A stretch of DNA of 12,128 bases from the NCBI GenBank assembly GCA_029859185.1, contig JAOUDR010000034.1, forward strand, positions 1 to 12,128, given 5' to 3'. Shown here in pieces: positions 1 to 6,885 of this stretch. The translations under genes were made by a program, and so were the position numbers. The DNA is from Gemmatimonadota bacterium. GTDB lineage: Bacteria; Gemmatimonadota; Gemmatimonadetes; Gemmatimonadales; GWC2-71-9. Below the pieces are notes generated by a model. The model was not told where the DNA came from. It ran no database searches and saw only the letters and a list, made by a program, of their open reading frames with translations. How positions within the stretch are numbered: the stretch's first letter is position 1; each line of letters begins with the position of its first letter.

Positions 1-390
1 CACCTGGGTAATGGCGCCGAGGTTGCGACGCAGGAACGGACCGGCCACCGCGGGAATGCCCGCGCCGCCCGCGACCTGGTGCATGAGGAGGCGCGGGACG
101 TCGGGGGCCTCTCGGAAGAAGGCAAAAAGGGCCCGCACGATGGCGCGGATGCGGTCGGGGCTGGAGCCGGGGGCGTGTGCCGCCTCCTCCATACGATCCG
201 CCAGCTGGCCCAGAACGGATTCGATGACGGCGTCGTGCAGCGCCTGCTTGGTGCCGAAGTGATACGTGATGGCGCCGAGGTTCGCCTCGGCGGATCGCGT
301 GATATCGCGGACTGAAGCCCCCCGGAAGCCGCGCAGCGCAAACAGGCGCTGCGCTTCCAGGAGGAGGCGGGTCCGCGTTTCTAGATTCAT
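1..390 (-). CDS. TetR-family transcriptional repressor, partial (N-terminal 130 residues)
   Basis: The minus-strand frame is open from an ATG at 390 to the window edge, giving 130 residues; the C-terminal part and stop lie outside. Residues 5-50 form the typical TetR DNA-binding domain: a first helix with LLLEAQRLFALRGF, then the helix-turn-helix with SVRDITRSAEANLGAITYHF, ending in the family's recognisable YHF followed by G-T-K. The rest is the start of the helical ligand-binding and dimerisation domain, whose inducer cannot be told. The start fits the family, which usually begins about ten residues before helix 1. There is no Shine-Dalgarno sequence, and a good promoter sits directly against the start codon. 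A palindrome overlapping promoter and start suggests autorepression. The genes it controls are probably to its left, outside the window. Family assignment is firm; role is unknown. Confidence 0.93.
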   Translation of the reverse strand, partial: MNLETRTRLLLEAQRLFALRGFRGASVRDITRSAEANLGAITYHFGTKQALHDAVIESVLGQLADRMEEAAHAPGSSPDRIRAIVRALFAFFREAPDVPRLLMHQVAGGAGIPAVAGPFLRRNLGAITQV

Positions 391-408
391 ACGTTTGTAT
401 GATATCAT
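387..408. promoter_or_regulatory. Putative TetR autoregulatory operator (two overlapping palindromes)
   Basis: Positions 387-402 read TCATAC-GTTT-GTATGA, an inverted repeat with 6-bp arms and a 4-bp centre. It overlaps a second perfect palindrome, ATGATATCAT, at 399-408. Together they cover the -10 box, the predicted transcription start and the start codon of the TetR gene. The ATAC-N4-GTAT core resembles operators of several TetR-family repressors. Binding here would block transcription of the repressor's own gene. Autorepression is common in the family, but binding is inferred. Confidence 0.6.
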
Positions 409-599
409 GGCAGACGGCGATGTCAAGCGCCCGCCCCGAGCTGTATGCTCAGGTGAAATGTAAAGAATAAGTCGCCTATATGTCGCTATAATGCCGTCAC
501 ATGCGAGATCCGCACCAACGTGACGCACGTGATCGCCAAACAACTACTGATACTTGACTTAGGCTGTAGAAACGTGGAGGCGGACGGGCTTGACGGCGA
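391..599. other. Intergenic spacer between the ten-gene block and the TetR gene
   Basis: This 209-bp spacer carries the TetR promoter and operator at its left end. The stretch 440-500 is clearly richer in A/T than the surroundings and contains an isolated plus-strand TATAAT at 487-492 without a convincing -35 box, plus a near-duplicate (GTCGCCTATA at 471-480, GTCGCTATA at 482-490). A weak inverted repeat, CGTCAC at 495-500 with GTGACG at 520-525, has a 19-nt loop and no T-run. I see no convincing rho-independent terminator after the EnvC-like gene and no plausible small gene. Confidence 0.6.
399..426 (-). promoter_or_regulatory. Sigma70-like promoter of the TetR gene
   Basis: On the minus strand a perfect -35 box TTGACA (plus 421-426) is separated by 16 nt from TATCAT (plus 399-404), one mismatch from the -10 consensus. 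The predicted transcription start is near 392, only about two bases before the ATG at 390, so the transcript would be leaderless or nearly so. The boxes are seen in the sequence; the start point is inferred from usual spacing. Confidence 0.7.
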
Positions 600-1796
600 C
601 TACCTGACGGGTTTGAGCCAATTGAGCGGGTCCAACGGCAGGGGTTGGCCACCATTCCCCGGGACCTGCCTGATCTGGAACTCGAAGTGCGGACCCTCCT
701 CGGTTCCCGCCCCACCAGACTGGCCAATCACGGTGCCGCCGGTCACGCGCTGGTCGGCGATCACCGAGACGGCCGACAGGTACAGATACAGGGTGTAGAA
801 CCCTCCGCCATGGTCGATCATGACCGTGGGTCCGTACGTGCTCATCGGACCGGCGACGACGATCTCCCCGCCGGCCACCGCGCGAACCTCGGTGCCGACC
901 GGCACCTGGATCCCGAGTCCGTCGCGCCTGATGACCGTGCCGCGGGGGCCGGCGCTCCGGCCGAACCGGTAGACCACACCGCCGGCCGCGGGCCACTCCA
1001 ACGTGCCGATGCTCGCGTCCGTGATCGTGGCTGGGAAGGTGGCCCTCCCAGCCGCCACCGCTTCCCGCCGCCGCCGCTCGAGGTTCGCGATGAGCGTGTT
1101 GATCTGGGTTTCGGTGCGCTCGAGCTCGGTCAGCCGGTCCGAGGCGCGCTCCGCGGCCCCCCTGGTCTGCTGCAGGTTGCGGGTGCGTTCCCGTTCGAGT
1201 GTCTGGAAGCGATTCAACTCACGCTCACGCTCGCTCCGGTTGCGCGTCACGAGGCCCTGGACCGTCGCCACCTGGCGGCGCTCTTCGGCAATCCGGTCCC
1301 GCAACACGGCCACCTCGGTGACCAACGCCTGGTCCTGCCGACTGATGAGGTGGAGGTACTTGTAGCGGCTCAGGAGGTCGCCGAACGACTCGGCCACGAG
1401 CAGTACCTGAAACACCCAGAGCGGGCCGCGCTTGTAGACCTCCACGATGCGCCGTTCGCGGACGGCCTGCTTCTCCGCCAGGGCGTCCTGGGCGATCAGG
1501 AGATCCAGGGTGATCGAATCGAGTTGGGTGCCAAGCGCGCCGATCTGGCGATCCAACTCGTTCACCAGCCGCGAGGTCGCGTTCTTCTGGCGGTCGAGAT
1601 TCGTGATCTCGGTGGCGAGATTCCGTTCCCGTCCCCGGAGCTGGGACAGTTCCTGCTCCAGGTTGCTGCGCTCCCGGCGGATGGAATCCAGGCGCGCCTG
1701 GTTCTCCCGGATCTGCCGATCGAGCGGATTCTGCGCGCCGGCCGGGAGCGCAGAACCCACGAGCGCGACCAGCACGACGGCGCCGGCGCGCCGCAT
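600..1796 (-). CDS. EnvC/PcsB-like coiled-coil protein with degenerate LytM (M23) domain
   Basis: The product is a 398-residue exported protein. Residues 1-21 are a signal peptide (two Arg, hydrophobic core, cleavage probably after AGA). Residues about 25-120 and 150-248 are strongly charged coiled coil, joined by a segment (FQVLLVAESFGDLLSRYKYL, 129-148) typical of EnvC/PcsB proteins that bind FtsX. Residues about 265-376 form a LytM fold. The zinc ligands of active M23 enzymes are missing: the HxGxD motif reads R291-D-G-L-G295, and the final HxH reads H370-F-E372. As in E. coli EnvC, this points to an activator of a cell-wall amidase, not a hydrolase itself. The ATG at 1796 lies 2 bp after the ftsX stop, with GGGAGA 7 nt upstream inside ftsX; the same frame is open much further upstream, but only as a shadow of ftsX/ftsE. 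It is the last gene of the block. Confidence 0.9.
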   Translation of the reverse strand: MRRAGAVVLVALVGSALPAGAQNPLDRQIRENQARLDSIRRERSNLEQELSQLRGRERNLATEITNLDRQKNATSRLVNELDRQIGALGTQLDSITLDLLIAQDALAEKQAVRERRIVEVYKRGPLWVFQVLLVAESFGDLLSRYKYLHLISRQDQALVTEVAVLRDRIAEERRQVATVQGLVTRNRSERERELNRFQTLERERTRNLQQTRGAAERASDRLTELERTETQINTLIANLERRRREAVAAGRATFPATITDASIGTLEWPAAGGVVYRFGRSAGPRGTVIRRDGLGIQVPVGTEVRAVAGGEIVVAGPMSTYGPTVMIDHGGGFYTLYLYLSAVSVIADQRVTGGTVIGQSGGAGTEEGPHFEFQIRQVPGNGGQPLPLDPLNWLKPVR

Positions 1797-1798
1797 CC

Positions 1799-2656
1799 TC
1801 AGATCTCCCGCAGATGCCGCCCGACGCTGACGGCGCTCGCGAGGAGTCCCAGCAGCGTACCGGCGGCCACGAACCCGAGGGTCTCGGCGGGGGTGAAGAA
1901 CCGTCCCTGGAGCACGAGGCGGTTGACCACCGCAAAGGCGGCGTAACTCAGTCCGATCGCCAGCACCCCCCCCAGGGCCCCCTTGAACGCTCCGTCCAGC
2001 AGGAATGGGAACCGCACGAAGCCGGACGTTGCCCCGACGAGCCGCATGATGGCGATCTCGCGGGTCCGTTGCAGCACGGTGAGCCGCACCGTGGTGCCGA
2101 TGATGATCACCGACGCCGCGGCAAACGCCGCGCTGATGAGCAGGCTCACGGCCGCCGCGATGGAGCGCAGGCGATCGAGCTTGGCGATCCAGTCTCGTCC
2201 GAACCGCACGTCCTCGGCAAACCGGATTCCCCGCAAACGCTCGGCGACGTCCTCGACGTGGCGGGCATCCCGGAACCCCGGTCGCATCTGGACCTCGAGG
2301 GACGCCGGCAGCGGGTTCTGGGTGAGGTCGTCGAACACGTCCTGGAACTCGCGCAGCTCCTCGCGTGCCTTGCGCAGCGCCTCGTCCTCGGAGACGTAGC
2401 CGACGTCGGCAACCTCCGGGAAGGCGAGGATGTCTTCCATCGCGATGGTGGCCGCCTCGAGCGGCGTGCCGCGCCGCAGATAGACGACGACCTCCACGCG
2501 CTCCCCCACCTCGCTCAGCGCCGCCTGGACGTTGAGGCCCACCAACACCACGAGCCCCACCACGAACAACGCGAACGCGATGGTCGTGATGGAGAGGACC
2601 GAGAGCACCGGGGCCCGGCGAAAGGATCGCAATGCCTCGCGGACGGCCAGCCTCAC
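1799..2656 (-). CDS. ftsX: Cell-division ABC transporter-like permease FtsX
   Basis: The product has 285 residues, a normal length for FtsX. The fold is the classic FtsX one: a cytoplasmic N-terminus, a first transmembrane helix at about 18-43, a periplasmic domain at about 45-160, then three more helices at about 166-190, 213-243 and 257-278. The segment REIAIMRLVGATSGFVRFPF (199-218) with the following LLDG is the conserved FtsX/MacB-type coupling motif. FtsX does not transport; it passes FtsE's ATP cycle across the membrane to a periplasmic partner, here most likely the EnvC-like protein encoded 2 bp downstream. The GTG start at 2656 overlaps the ftsE stop in a GTGA quartet, so the two subunits should be translated in tandem. 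The assignment is firm from sequence and context. Confidence 0.95.
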   Translation of the reverse strand: MRLAVREALRSFRRAPVLSVLSITTIAFALFVVGLVVLVGLNVQAALSEVGERVEVVVYLRRGTPLEAATIAMEDILAFPEVADVGYVSEDEALRKAREELREFQDVFDDLTQNPLPASLEVQMRPGFRDARHVEDVAERLRGIRFAEDVRFGRDWIAKLDRLRSIAAAVSLLISAAFAAASVIIIGTTVRLTVLQRTREIAIMRLVGATSGFVRFPFLLDGAFKGALGGVLAIGLSYAAFAVVNRLVLQGRFFTPAETLGFVAAGTLLGLLASAVSVGRHLREI

Positions 2657-3348
2657 GCCGGTGCCCCCGCCACATCCGCGTCGTCCACCCCGGAGTCGAA
2701 CACGACGGCACCGGCCTCCAGCTCGATCGTGCGGTAGTTGGCCTCGCGTACCAGGTCGAGGTCATGGGTGGCCATGACCACCGCGGTGCCGTTGGCGTTG
2801 ATCTCGCGGAGGAGCTGGAAGACTCCGCGGGTGGCGCGCTCGTCGAGGTTCCCGGTGGGTTCGTCGGCGAGGAGCACGAACGGATCGTTGACCAGCGCCC
2901 GGGCGATGGCCACACGCTGCTGCTCCCCGCCGGACAACTCGTGGGGGAACGCCCGGGCCTTGGCGGCGAGGCCGACCTGCGCCAGCACCCGAGCCACCTT
3001 GGGGCCCACCGTGTCCCGCCGGACCCCGGTGACTTCCAGGGCGAACGCGACGTTCTCCTCCGCCGTGCGGTCTTCGAGCAAGCGGAAGTCCTGGAAGACG
3101 ATGCCGAGGCGACGACGCAGCTTGGGGATGTCACGCGGGCGGAAGGCATGGGTCGCCCGTCCCGCGACCCGGACCTCGCCCTCGGTGGGCAAGTCGCCGA
3201 CGTACACCATGCGCAGCACCGTCGACTTGCCTGCGCCGGAGTGGCCCGTCAGAAACACGAACTCGCCCTTGGCGACGTGGAGCGACACGTCGCGCAGCGC
3301 GAAGACGCCCTTGGGATAGGCCTTGTACACCCGCGTGAGTGTGATCAC
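2653..3348 (-). CDS. ftsE: Cell-division ATP-binding protein FtsE
   Basis: The product is a 231-residue ABC ATPase that should sit on the inner face of the membrane bound to FtsX. All motifs are intact: Walker A GHSGAGKST (35-43), Q-loop Q86 in FQDFRLL, signature LSGGEQQR (138-145), Walker B FVLLADEP (157-164) with the catalytic Glu, the TGNLD D-loop, and switch His195 in MATHD. The N-terminus (MITLTRVYKAYPKG) and FQDFRLL are characteristic of FtsE among ABC ATPases. The start is a GTG at 3348, 3 bp after the stop of the PLP-enzyme gene, with only a weak Shine-Dalgarno, so translation probably depends on readthrough coupling from upstream. It overlaps ftsX by 4 nt. It powers divisome-linked control of peptidoglycan hydrolysis. 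Confidence 0.96.
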   Translation of the reverse strand: MITLTRVYKAYPKGVFALRDVSLHVAKGEFVFLTGHSGAGKSTVLRMVYVGDLPTEGEVRVAGRATHAFRPRDIPKLRRRLGIVFQDFRLLEDRTAEENVAFALEVTGVRRDTVGPKVARVLAQVGLAAKARAFPHELSGGEQQRVAIARALVNDPFVLLADEPTGNLDERATRGVFQLLREINANGTAVVMATHDLDLVREANYRTIELEAGAVVFDSGVDDADVAGAPA

Positions 3349-3351
3349 CGC

Positions 3352-4518
3352 CTACGCCCGGGCTGGCTGTCGCAGGGCGCGGGTGAAGTCGGCGATCACG
3401 TCCTCCACGTCCTCGATCCCGAGGCTCACGCGCACGAACCCGTCCGGGATGCCCTGGGCGGCGCGCTGGGCCGGCGTGAGAGCCGCGTGGGACGTGAGCC
3501 GCGGTTCCGACACCAGGGTCTCGACGCCACCCAGACTCGGCGCATGCTTGGCGATCCGCAGGCGGCGCAGCATGCGCTCCGCCGCCTCGGCGCCGCCCCG
3601 CACCTCGAGCCCGACCATGCCGCCAAAGCCGTCGTATTGCGTGGCCGCGATCGCGTGGTCGGGGTGGGAGGGCAGGCCCGGGTAGTGCACCTGCGCAAAG
3701 GCCGACACGCCGGTCGCCCATTCGGCAAACGCCAGCCCATTGGCATTGTGCCGGGCCATGCGGATATCGAGCGTCTTCAGCCCGCGCTCCACCAGCCAGG
3801 CGGCATGCGGGTCGAGCGCCGGTCCCCACACCTGCATCAACTGCCGCACCTCTTCGATGACTTCGTCCGTCCCCACCACCGCTCCGGCGATCACGTCGCT
3901 GTGGCCGTTCAGGTACTTCGTCGCGGAGTGGATGACCACGTCGGCCCCATGCTCGAGCGGCCGGAGGTTCACGGGGGAGGCGAACGTGGAATCCACGATG
4001 AGCGCGATCCCTTCCGTGTGACACAACGAGGCGAGCGGCTCGAGATCGATCAGCCGCATCAGCGGGTTGGTCGGGGTTTCGATGAAGACCGCTCGCGTGT
4101 TGGGCCGGAGGCCACGTTTCCAACTTCGGGGATTGGTCGGGTCCGCAAACGCGACCTCGATCCCAAGCCGACCGAACTGGCTCGCGAACAGGCGACGGGT
4201 GCCGCCATAGATCCAGTCGCTCGATAGGAGATGATCACCCGGTGCCAGAATGGCCAGGTGCGCCATGGCGGTCGCGCCCATCCCGCTCCCCAGGAAGATG
4301 GCGGCCTCGCCGTCTTCCAAGGCCGCGAGCCGTTGTGCCAGACTGACCTGGTTGGGGTTGTTGCCGTAGCGCGTGTAGAGCACTTCCTCGGACGACCCGA
4401 CCGCGTTGGTGAACGTGCTACTCTGGACGATCGGCGTGCTGACGGGCGCCTGGGGTGACGGCGTTTGGGGGGTGCCGTGCACGGCGCGGGTGGACAATCC
4501 GAGTCGACGACGGTTCAT
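3352..4518 (-). CDS. Cys/Met metabolism PLP-dependent enzyme (cystathionine gamma-synthase/lyase-like)
   Basis: The product is a cytosolic 388-residue fold-type I PLP enzyme of the MetB/MetC/methionine gamma-lyase family, full length. Key residues are visible: Y48 and R50 in YTRYGNNPN (bind the cofactor phosphate of the partner subunit), Y104 in IYGGT (stacks on the ring), D176 in IVDSTFA (pairs with the ring nitrogen) and Schiff-base Lys201 in HSATKYLNG. G106 stands where methionine gamma-lyases have a key Cys, and SLGGVET (328-334) keeps the Glu typical of gamma-synthases and cystathionine gamma-lyases, so transsulfuration is the likelier role. The exact reaction cannot be fixed from sequence. 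The ATG at 4518 overlaps the preceding gene's stop as ATGA. Its place between a regulatory pair and ftsE has no obvious functional logic. Confidence 0.88.
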   Translation of the reverse strand: MNRRRLGLSTRAVHGTPQTPSPQAPVSTPIVQSSTFTNAVGSSEEVLYTRYGNNPNQVSLAQRLAALEDGEAAIFLGSGMGATAMAHLAILAPGDHLLSSDWIYGGTRRLFASQFGRLGIEVAFADPTNPRSWKRGLRPNTRAVFIETPTNPLMRLIDLEPLASLCHTEGIALIVDSTFASPVNLRPLEHGADVVIHSATKYLNGHSDVIAGAVVGTDEVIEEVRQLMQVWGPALDPHAAWLVERGLKTLDIRMARHNANGLAFAEWATGVSAFAQVHYPGLPSHPDHAIAATQYDGFGGMVGLEVRGGAEAAERMLRRLRIAKHAPSLGGVETLVSEPRLTSHAALTPAQRAAQGIPDGFVRVSLGIEDVEDVIADFTRALRQPARA

Positions 4519-5042
4519 GCGCAGCGCACCGCCTGGTAGTGGCCGCCGCTCTCCCGCACGACGCGCCGGTCACAGAGGGTTTGGAGCGCGTCGCGGGCGA
4601 CGTCCGGTGTGAGGGCCAGGTGCGCGGCGACTGCGTCCGGCGGAGCGGGTCCCGCGTCCGCGAGGAAGCCAAAGGCCCGGCGGGCCGGTTCGGGCAGGTA
4701 GCCCAGCACCTTGAGCCGCCCTGTGCGGTCTTCCGCGACGACGGCCAGCTGGTGGCGCTCGAGGACGGGGAGGAGTGCGTCTTCGTGGGCGGCATGCACG
4801 CCGGTCAGCGCGAAATAGTGCCCGAGGCCATGGGCCAGTAGCAACTTGCCGACGATCTCGTCGGCGCAGGACATGTCCATCAGCCGGACGGTGCCGAAGT
4901 CGATCACGGCCGTCTCGTCGTCGTCTGACAGCATGGCTTCGATCCCGGAGCGGACCGCTTCGCCCGTCCGACGCGTGACGAGATCGCCGTAGAGTGACGA
5001 CACGGTGCGCGCGAGGACGTCCTTCAGGTCGATGTGCGTCAT
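4515..5042 (-). CDS. STAS-like (DUF4325-type) domain protein with C-terminal winged helix
   Basis: The product has 175 residues, no signal peptide and no membrane segment. Residues about 5-105 resemble STAS-like domains: a beta strand (AVIDFGTVRLMDM, 45-57) leads into SCADEIVGKLLLA (58-70), the pattern found in DUF4325-type partners of HATPase proteins. Residues about 120-172 look like a winged helix (a helix ending FGFLADAG, a DAVAAHLALTPDVARDALQTL helix-turn-helix, then RRVVRESGGHYQAV as the wing). The position following the Asp, where SpoIIAA-type STAS proteins carry the phosphorylated Ser, is Met57 here, with Ser58 next, so classical phosphoswitching is uncertain. It overlaps the upstream STAS-HATPase gene by ATGA, so the two are very probably partners. 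A DNA- or protein-binding regulatory adaptor is the best guess; the target is unknown. Confidence 0.72.
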   Translation of the reverse strand: MTHIDLKDVLARTVSSLYGDLVTRRTGEAVRSGIEAMLSDDDETAVIDFGTVRLMDMSCADEIVGKLLLAHGLGHYFALTGVHAAHEDALLPVLERHQLAVVAEDRTGRLKVLGYLPEPARRAFGFLADAGPAPPDAVAAHLALTPDVARDALQTLCDRRVVRESGGHYQAVRCA

Positions 5043-5935
5043 CCGTTCTCTACGTGCGCGGGCACGATCATGAGCACCTGCGTGCCCGGGAAGGGGGGCA
5101 ACTGGTCCACCAGCGGAGCGTCTTCGTCCCAGGGTGGCACCATGGTCATCCGAGCCGTGCCGCTGCGCACGGCGAGCTTGCCTGTCCAGCGATTCAGGTA
5201 GCGCCGGATGCCCGCGAGGCCTTGTCCGCGTCCAGGGTCGCGGAACCGGCTGACGCCCTGGATCAGGGCCGCTTCAAGGGCCGCCGCGTCACTCCAGCGG
5301 TCGCCAAATCGTTTTGCCTGCGTGGCCTCGAGCGAGCGCCGGAACCCGACGCCGGCGTCGGCGACGGCGATCACCACCACACGCCGGCCGAGCCGCCGCC
5401 GCCACGTGTACGTCTGGACGGCCACCCATCCACCGGTGCCGGCATGCTCCACAATATTCTGACACGCCTCCGAAAGCGCCATCCCGAATCCCATCGTCGC
5501 GGTCGCTTCGAGGCCGAGCTCCTGGGTGAGGATGGCTGCGGCGCGGTCCTGTATGTGCCCGACGACGTCGTGGACGTCGTCCGCGCCGCGGACCGGCGTG
5601 ATCTCGAGCAGCACGTCGGACTCGCCGCGCGCCGCGGCCCGGGGAGCCTTGCCGTGCAGCTCGAAGTACTGCTCGGCGTGGCGGACGAAGCCGGCCCGGG
5701 CCCAGTAGTGGACGACGTCGCGGTCCTGCGGCAGGGTGAGGAGGGGCCGCTCGCCACCGGTCTCCGCGATCGCCTGCCCAGCCGTCAGGAGCCCAACCAG
5801 ACCATAGGGCGACGCCCATTGCGCGGCGTGGGCGTCGAACAACATGCGCCCGCCCCCGTCGGCGGCGTAGCTCCGAGCGAACTGGTCGAACGTCCGGTCG
5901 TCGAATTGCGTTGGGACTTCCACGACCCGGGTCAT
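5039..5935 (-). CDS. STAS + HATPase (RsbW-like) ATP-binding regulatory protein
   Basis: The product has 298 residues and is probably cytosolic. The first ~95 residues form a STAS-like domain (RMLFDAHAAQWASPYGLVGL, 30-49, then a PLLTLPQ strand). The C-terminal half is a GHKL ATPase domain: N-box ALSEACQNIVEHA (153-165) with E156 and N160, G1 box VADAGVGF (191-198), G2 region PGRGQGLAGI (234-243) and a closing GTQVLMIVP strand. There is no histidine-containing dimerisation domain and no sensor region, so it is not an ordinary sensor kinase. RsbW/SpoIIAB-like anti-sigma kinases have this ATPase type but lack a fused STAS domain. The Ser expected in a phosphorylatable STAS loop is not clearly placed. 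It overlaps genes on both sides by ATGA. It probably forms a switch with the STAS/winged-helix protein encoded next. Confidence 0.8.
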   Translation of the reverse strand: MTRVVEVPTQFDDRTFDQFARSYAADGGGRMLFDAHAAQWASPYGLVGLLTAGQAIAETGGERPLLTLPQDRDVVHYWARAGFVRHAEQYFELHGKAPRAAARGESDVLLEITPVRGADDVHDVVGHIQDRAAAILTQELGLEATATMGFGMALSEACQNIVEHAGTGGWVAVQTYTWRRRLGRRVVVIAVADAGVGFRRSLEATQAKRFGDRWSDAAALEAALIQGVSRFRDPGRGQGLAGIRRYLNRWTGKLAVRSGTARMTMVPPWDEDAPLVDQLPPFPGTQVLMIVPAHVENG

Positions 5936-6885
5936 CGAGGGGCGATCGCTCCGCGGAGATGGTAGTGGAGGCGCGTCGCGCCCCGGTGCCGCAAGTTGCG
6001 GCCGGCCGCGTGGTTGGCCTGGCGCAGCGCATCGGTCATGGGCCGGCCGGCGAGGAGCCCGGCGACGAGTGTCGCACCGAAGACGTCGCCGCAGCCGGTC
6101 GGGTCGCCGTCCTTCACGTTGTCCTCCGCCGCGATCCGCGCCGTTTCGATCGGGCCGGTGCCAGCGCCGCCCTCACGTGGGTCGAACGTAAACGGTCGCT
6201 GCGTAAAGTACACCGCCCCCCGCGCTCCGAGGGTCACCACGAACAAGCGCACCCCCGCCGCCAGCGCGCGCAGCGGGATGCTCATGGGATCGCCACCCAT
6301 GATCCCGAGCTCGTCCTCGTTCACCTGCACGGCGTCGAAACACGCGAACCAGGCGTCGAGGTCCGGCAGGGCCCGTGGCACGCGGTCGCCCTGGGGCGTG
6401 ACGCCAAGGAACAGGGAATGGAGATCCGCGTAGATCGGCCCGGGAAACCCGCGGCGCAACTGCTGCGCGGTCTCGAGCGGCAGCTCGAAGCCGGAGATGA
6501 AGTTCACATACAACGCATCGAGATCGTCCACCAGCGGGCCGAGCTCGCTCCACGTCCAGGCCGGGACACCGCCGGTGAGCCGTTCCGTCCGCCGGAGCGC
6601 CGAGGAGTAATGCAGCGTGACCCGGTTGTTGGGCTGCGGGACCTCGATGAACCGGGCCGCCGCCGCGCGGCGGGTCAGGTCGCGGAGGAACGCGTTGGCC
6701 TGGGGAGCGAGATCCCGCCCCACACGAACGAGCGGGGCAATCTCCCACCGATCGTCGAGCGCCACCTCCAACCCGGCAAGCGCGTACGCGATGCCCCCCC
6801 ATTCTTCCACTGGAGCCTCGACGGGACTGGGACGGTAGATCCGGTCCCAGACCATCGTCCCGATGACGCCGAGGCGGCTACGCAC
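5932..6885 (-). CDS. PfkB-family carbohydrate (ribokinase-like) kinase
   Basis: The product is a 317-residue cytosolic kinase of the ribokinase/PfkB superfamily. The N-terminus shows the GxxxxD strand-turn (VIGTMVWDRIY) and a Gly pair in EEWGGIAYALAGL (27-39). NEDE (189-192) matches the conserved Asn/Glu motif, and signature 2 reads DGDPTGCGDVFGATL (259-273) with catalytic base D267 and the anion-hole glycines. Cys265 replaces the more usual Ala of TGAGD. The substrate cannot be inferred: sugar, nucleoside and sugar-phosphate kinases all share these motifs. The start is a GTG at 6885 lying inside the 3' end of the ROK kinase gene (8-nt overlap), which puts MRSRLGVIG at the expected distance from the first strand. 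It sits next to a second sugar kinase, so the two may act in one pathway. Confidence 0.86.
   Translation of the reverse strand: MRSRLGVIGTMVWDRIYRPSPVEAPVEEWGGIAYALAGLEVALDDRWEIAPLVRVGRDLAPQANAFLRDLTRRAAAARFIEVPQPNNRVTLHYSSALRRTERLTGGVPAWTWSELGPLVDDLDALYVNFISGFELPLETAQQLRRGFPGPIYADLHSLFLGVTPQGDRVPRALPDLDAWFACFDAVQVNEDELGIMGGDPMSIPLRALAAGVRLFVVTLGARGAVYFTQRPFTFDPREGGAGTGPIETARIAAEDNVKDGDPTGCGDVFGATLVAGLLAGRPMTDALRQANHAAGRNLRHRGATRLHYHLRGAIAPR

Noticed and set aside
487..492. A perfect TATAAT on the plus strand as the promoter of a small gene or antisense RNA.
   Set aside because: No -35 match at 16-18 nt, no extended -10 TG, and no credible gene follows; it lies in a locally A/T-rich patch.
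495..525. Inverted repeat CGTCAC/GTGACG as a terminator between the EnvC-like and TetR genes.
   Set aside because: Only 6-bp arms with a 19-nt loop and no T-run on either strand.
600..3149. An 849-codon minus-strand frame that would fuse an N-terminal extension to the EnvC-like protein.
   Set aside because: The part upstream of 1796 runs in another frame through ftsX and ftsE, is Arg/Pro/Gly-rich with no domain, and a signal peptide with Shine-Dalgarno begins at 1796.
2632..4227. A 531-codon plus-strand open frame (and a 433-codon one at 645-1946).
   Set aside because: Both lie antisense to well-identified genes (ftsE, the PLP enzyme, the EnvC-like gene). Their translations are His/Arg/Gly-rich with no recognisable fold, as expected from GC-rich codon bias.
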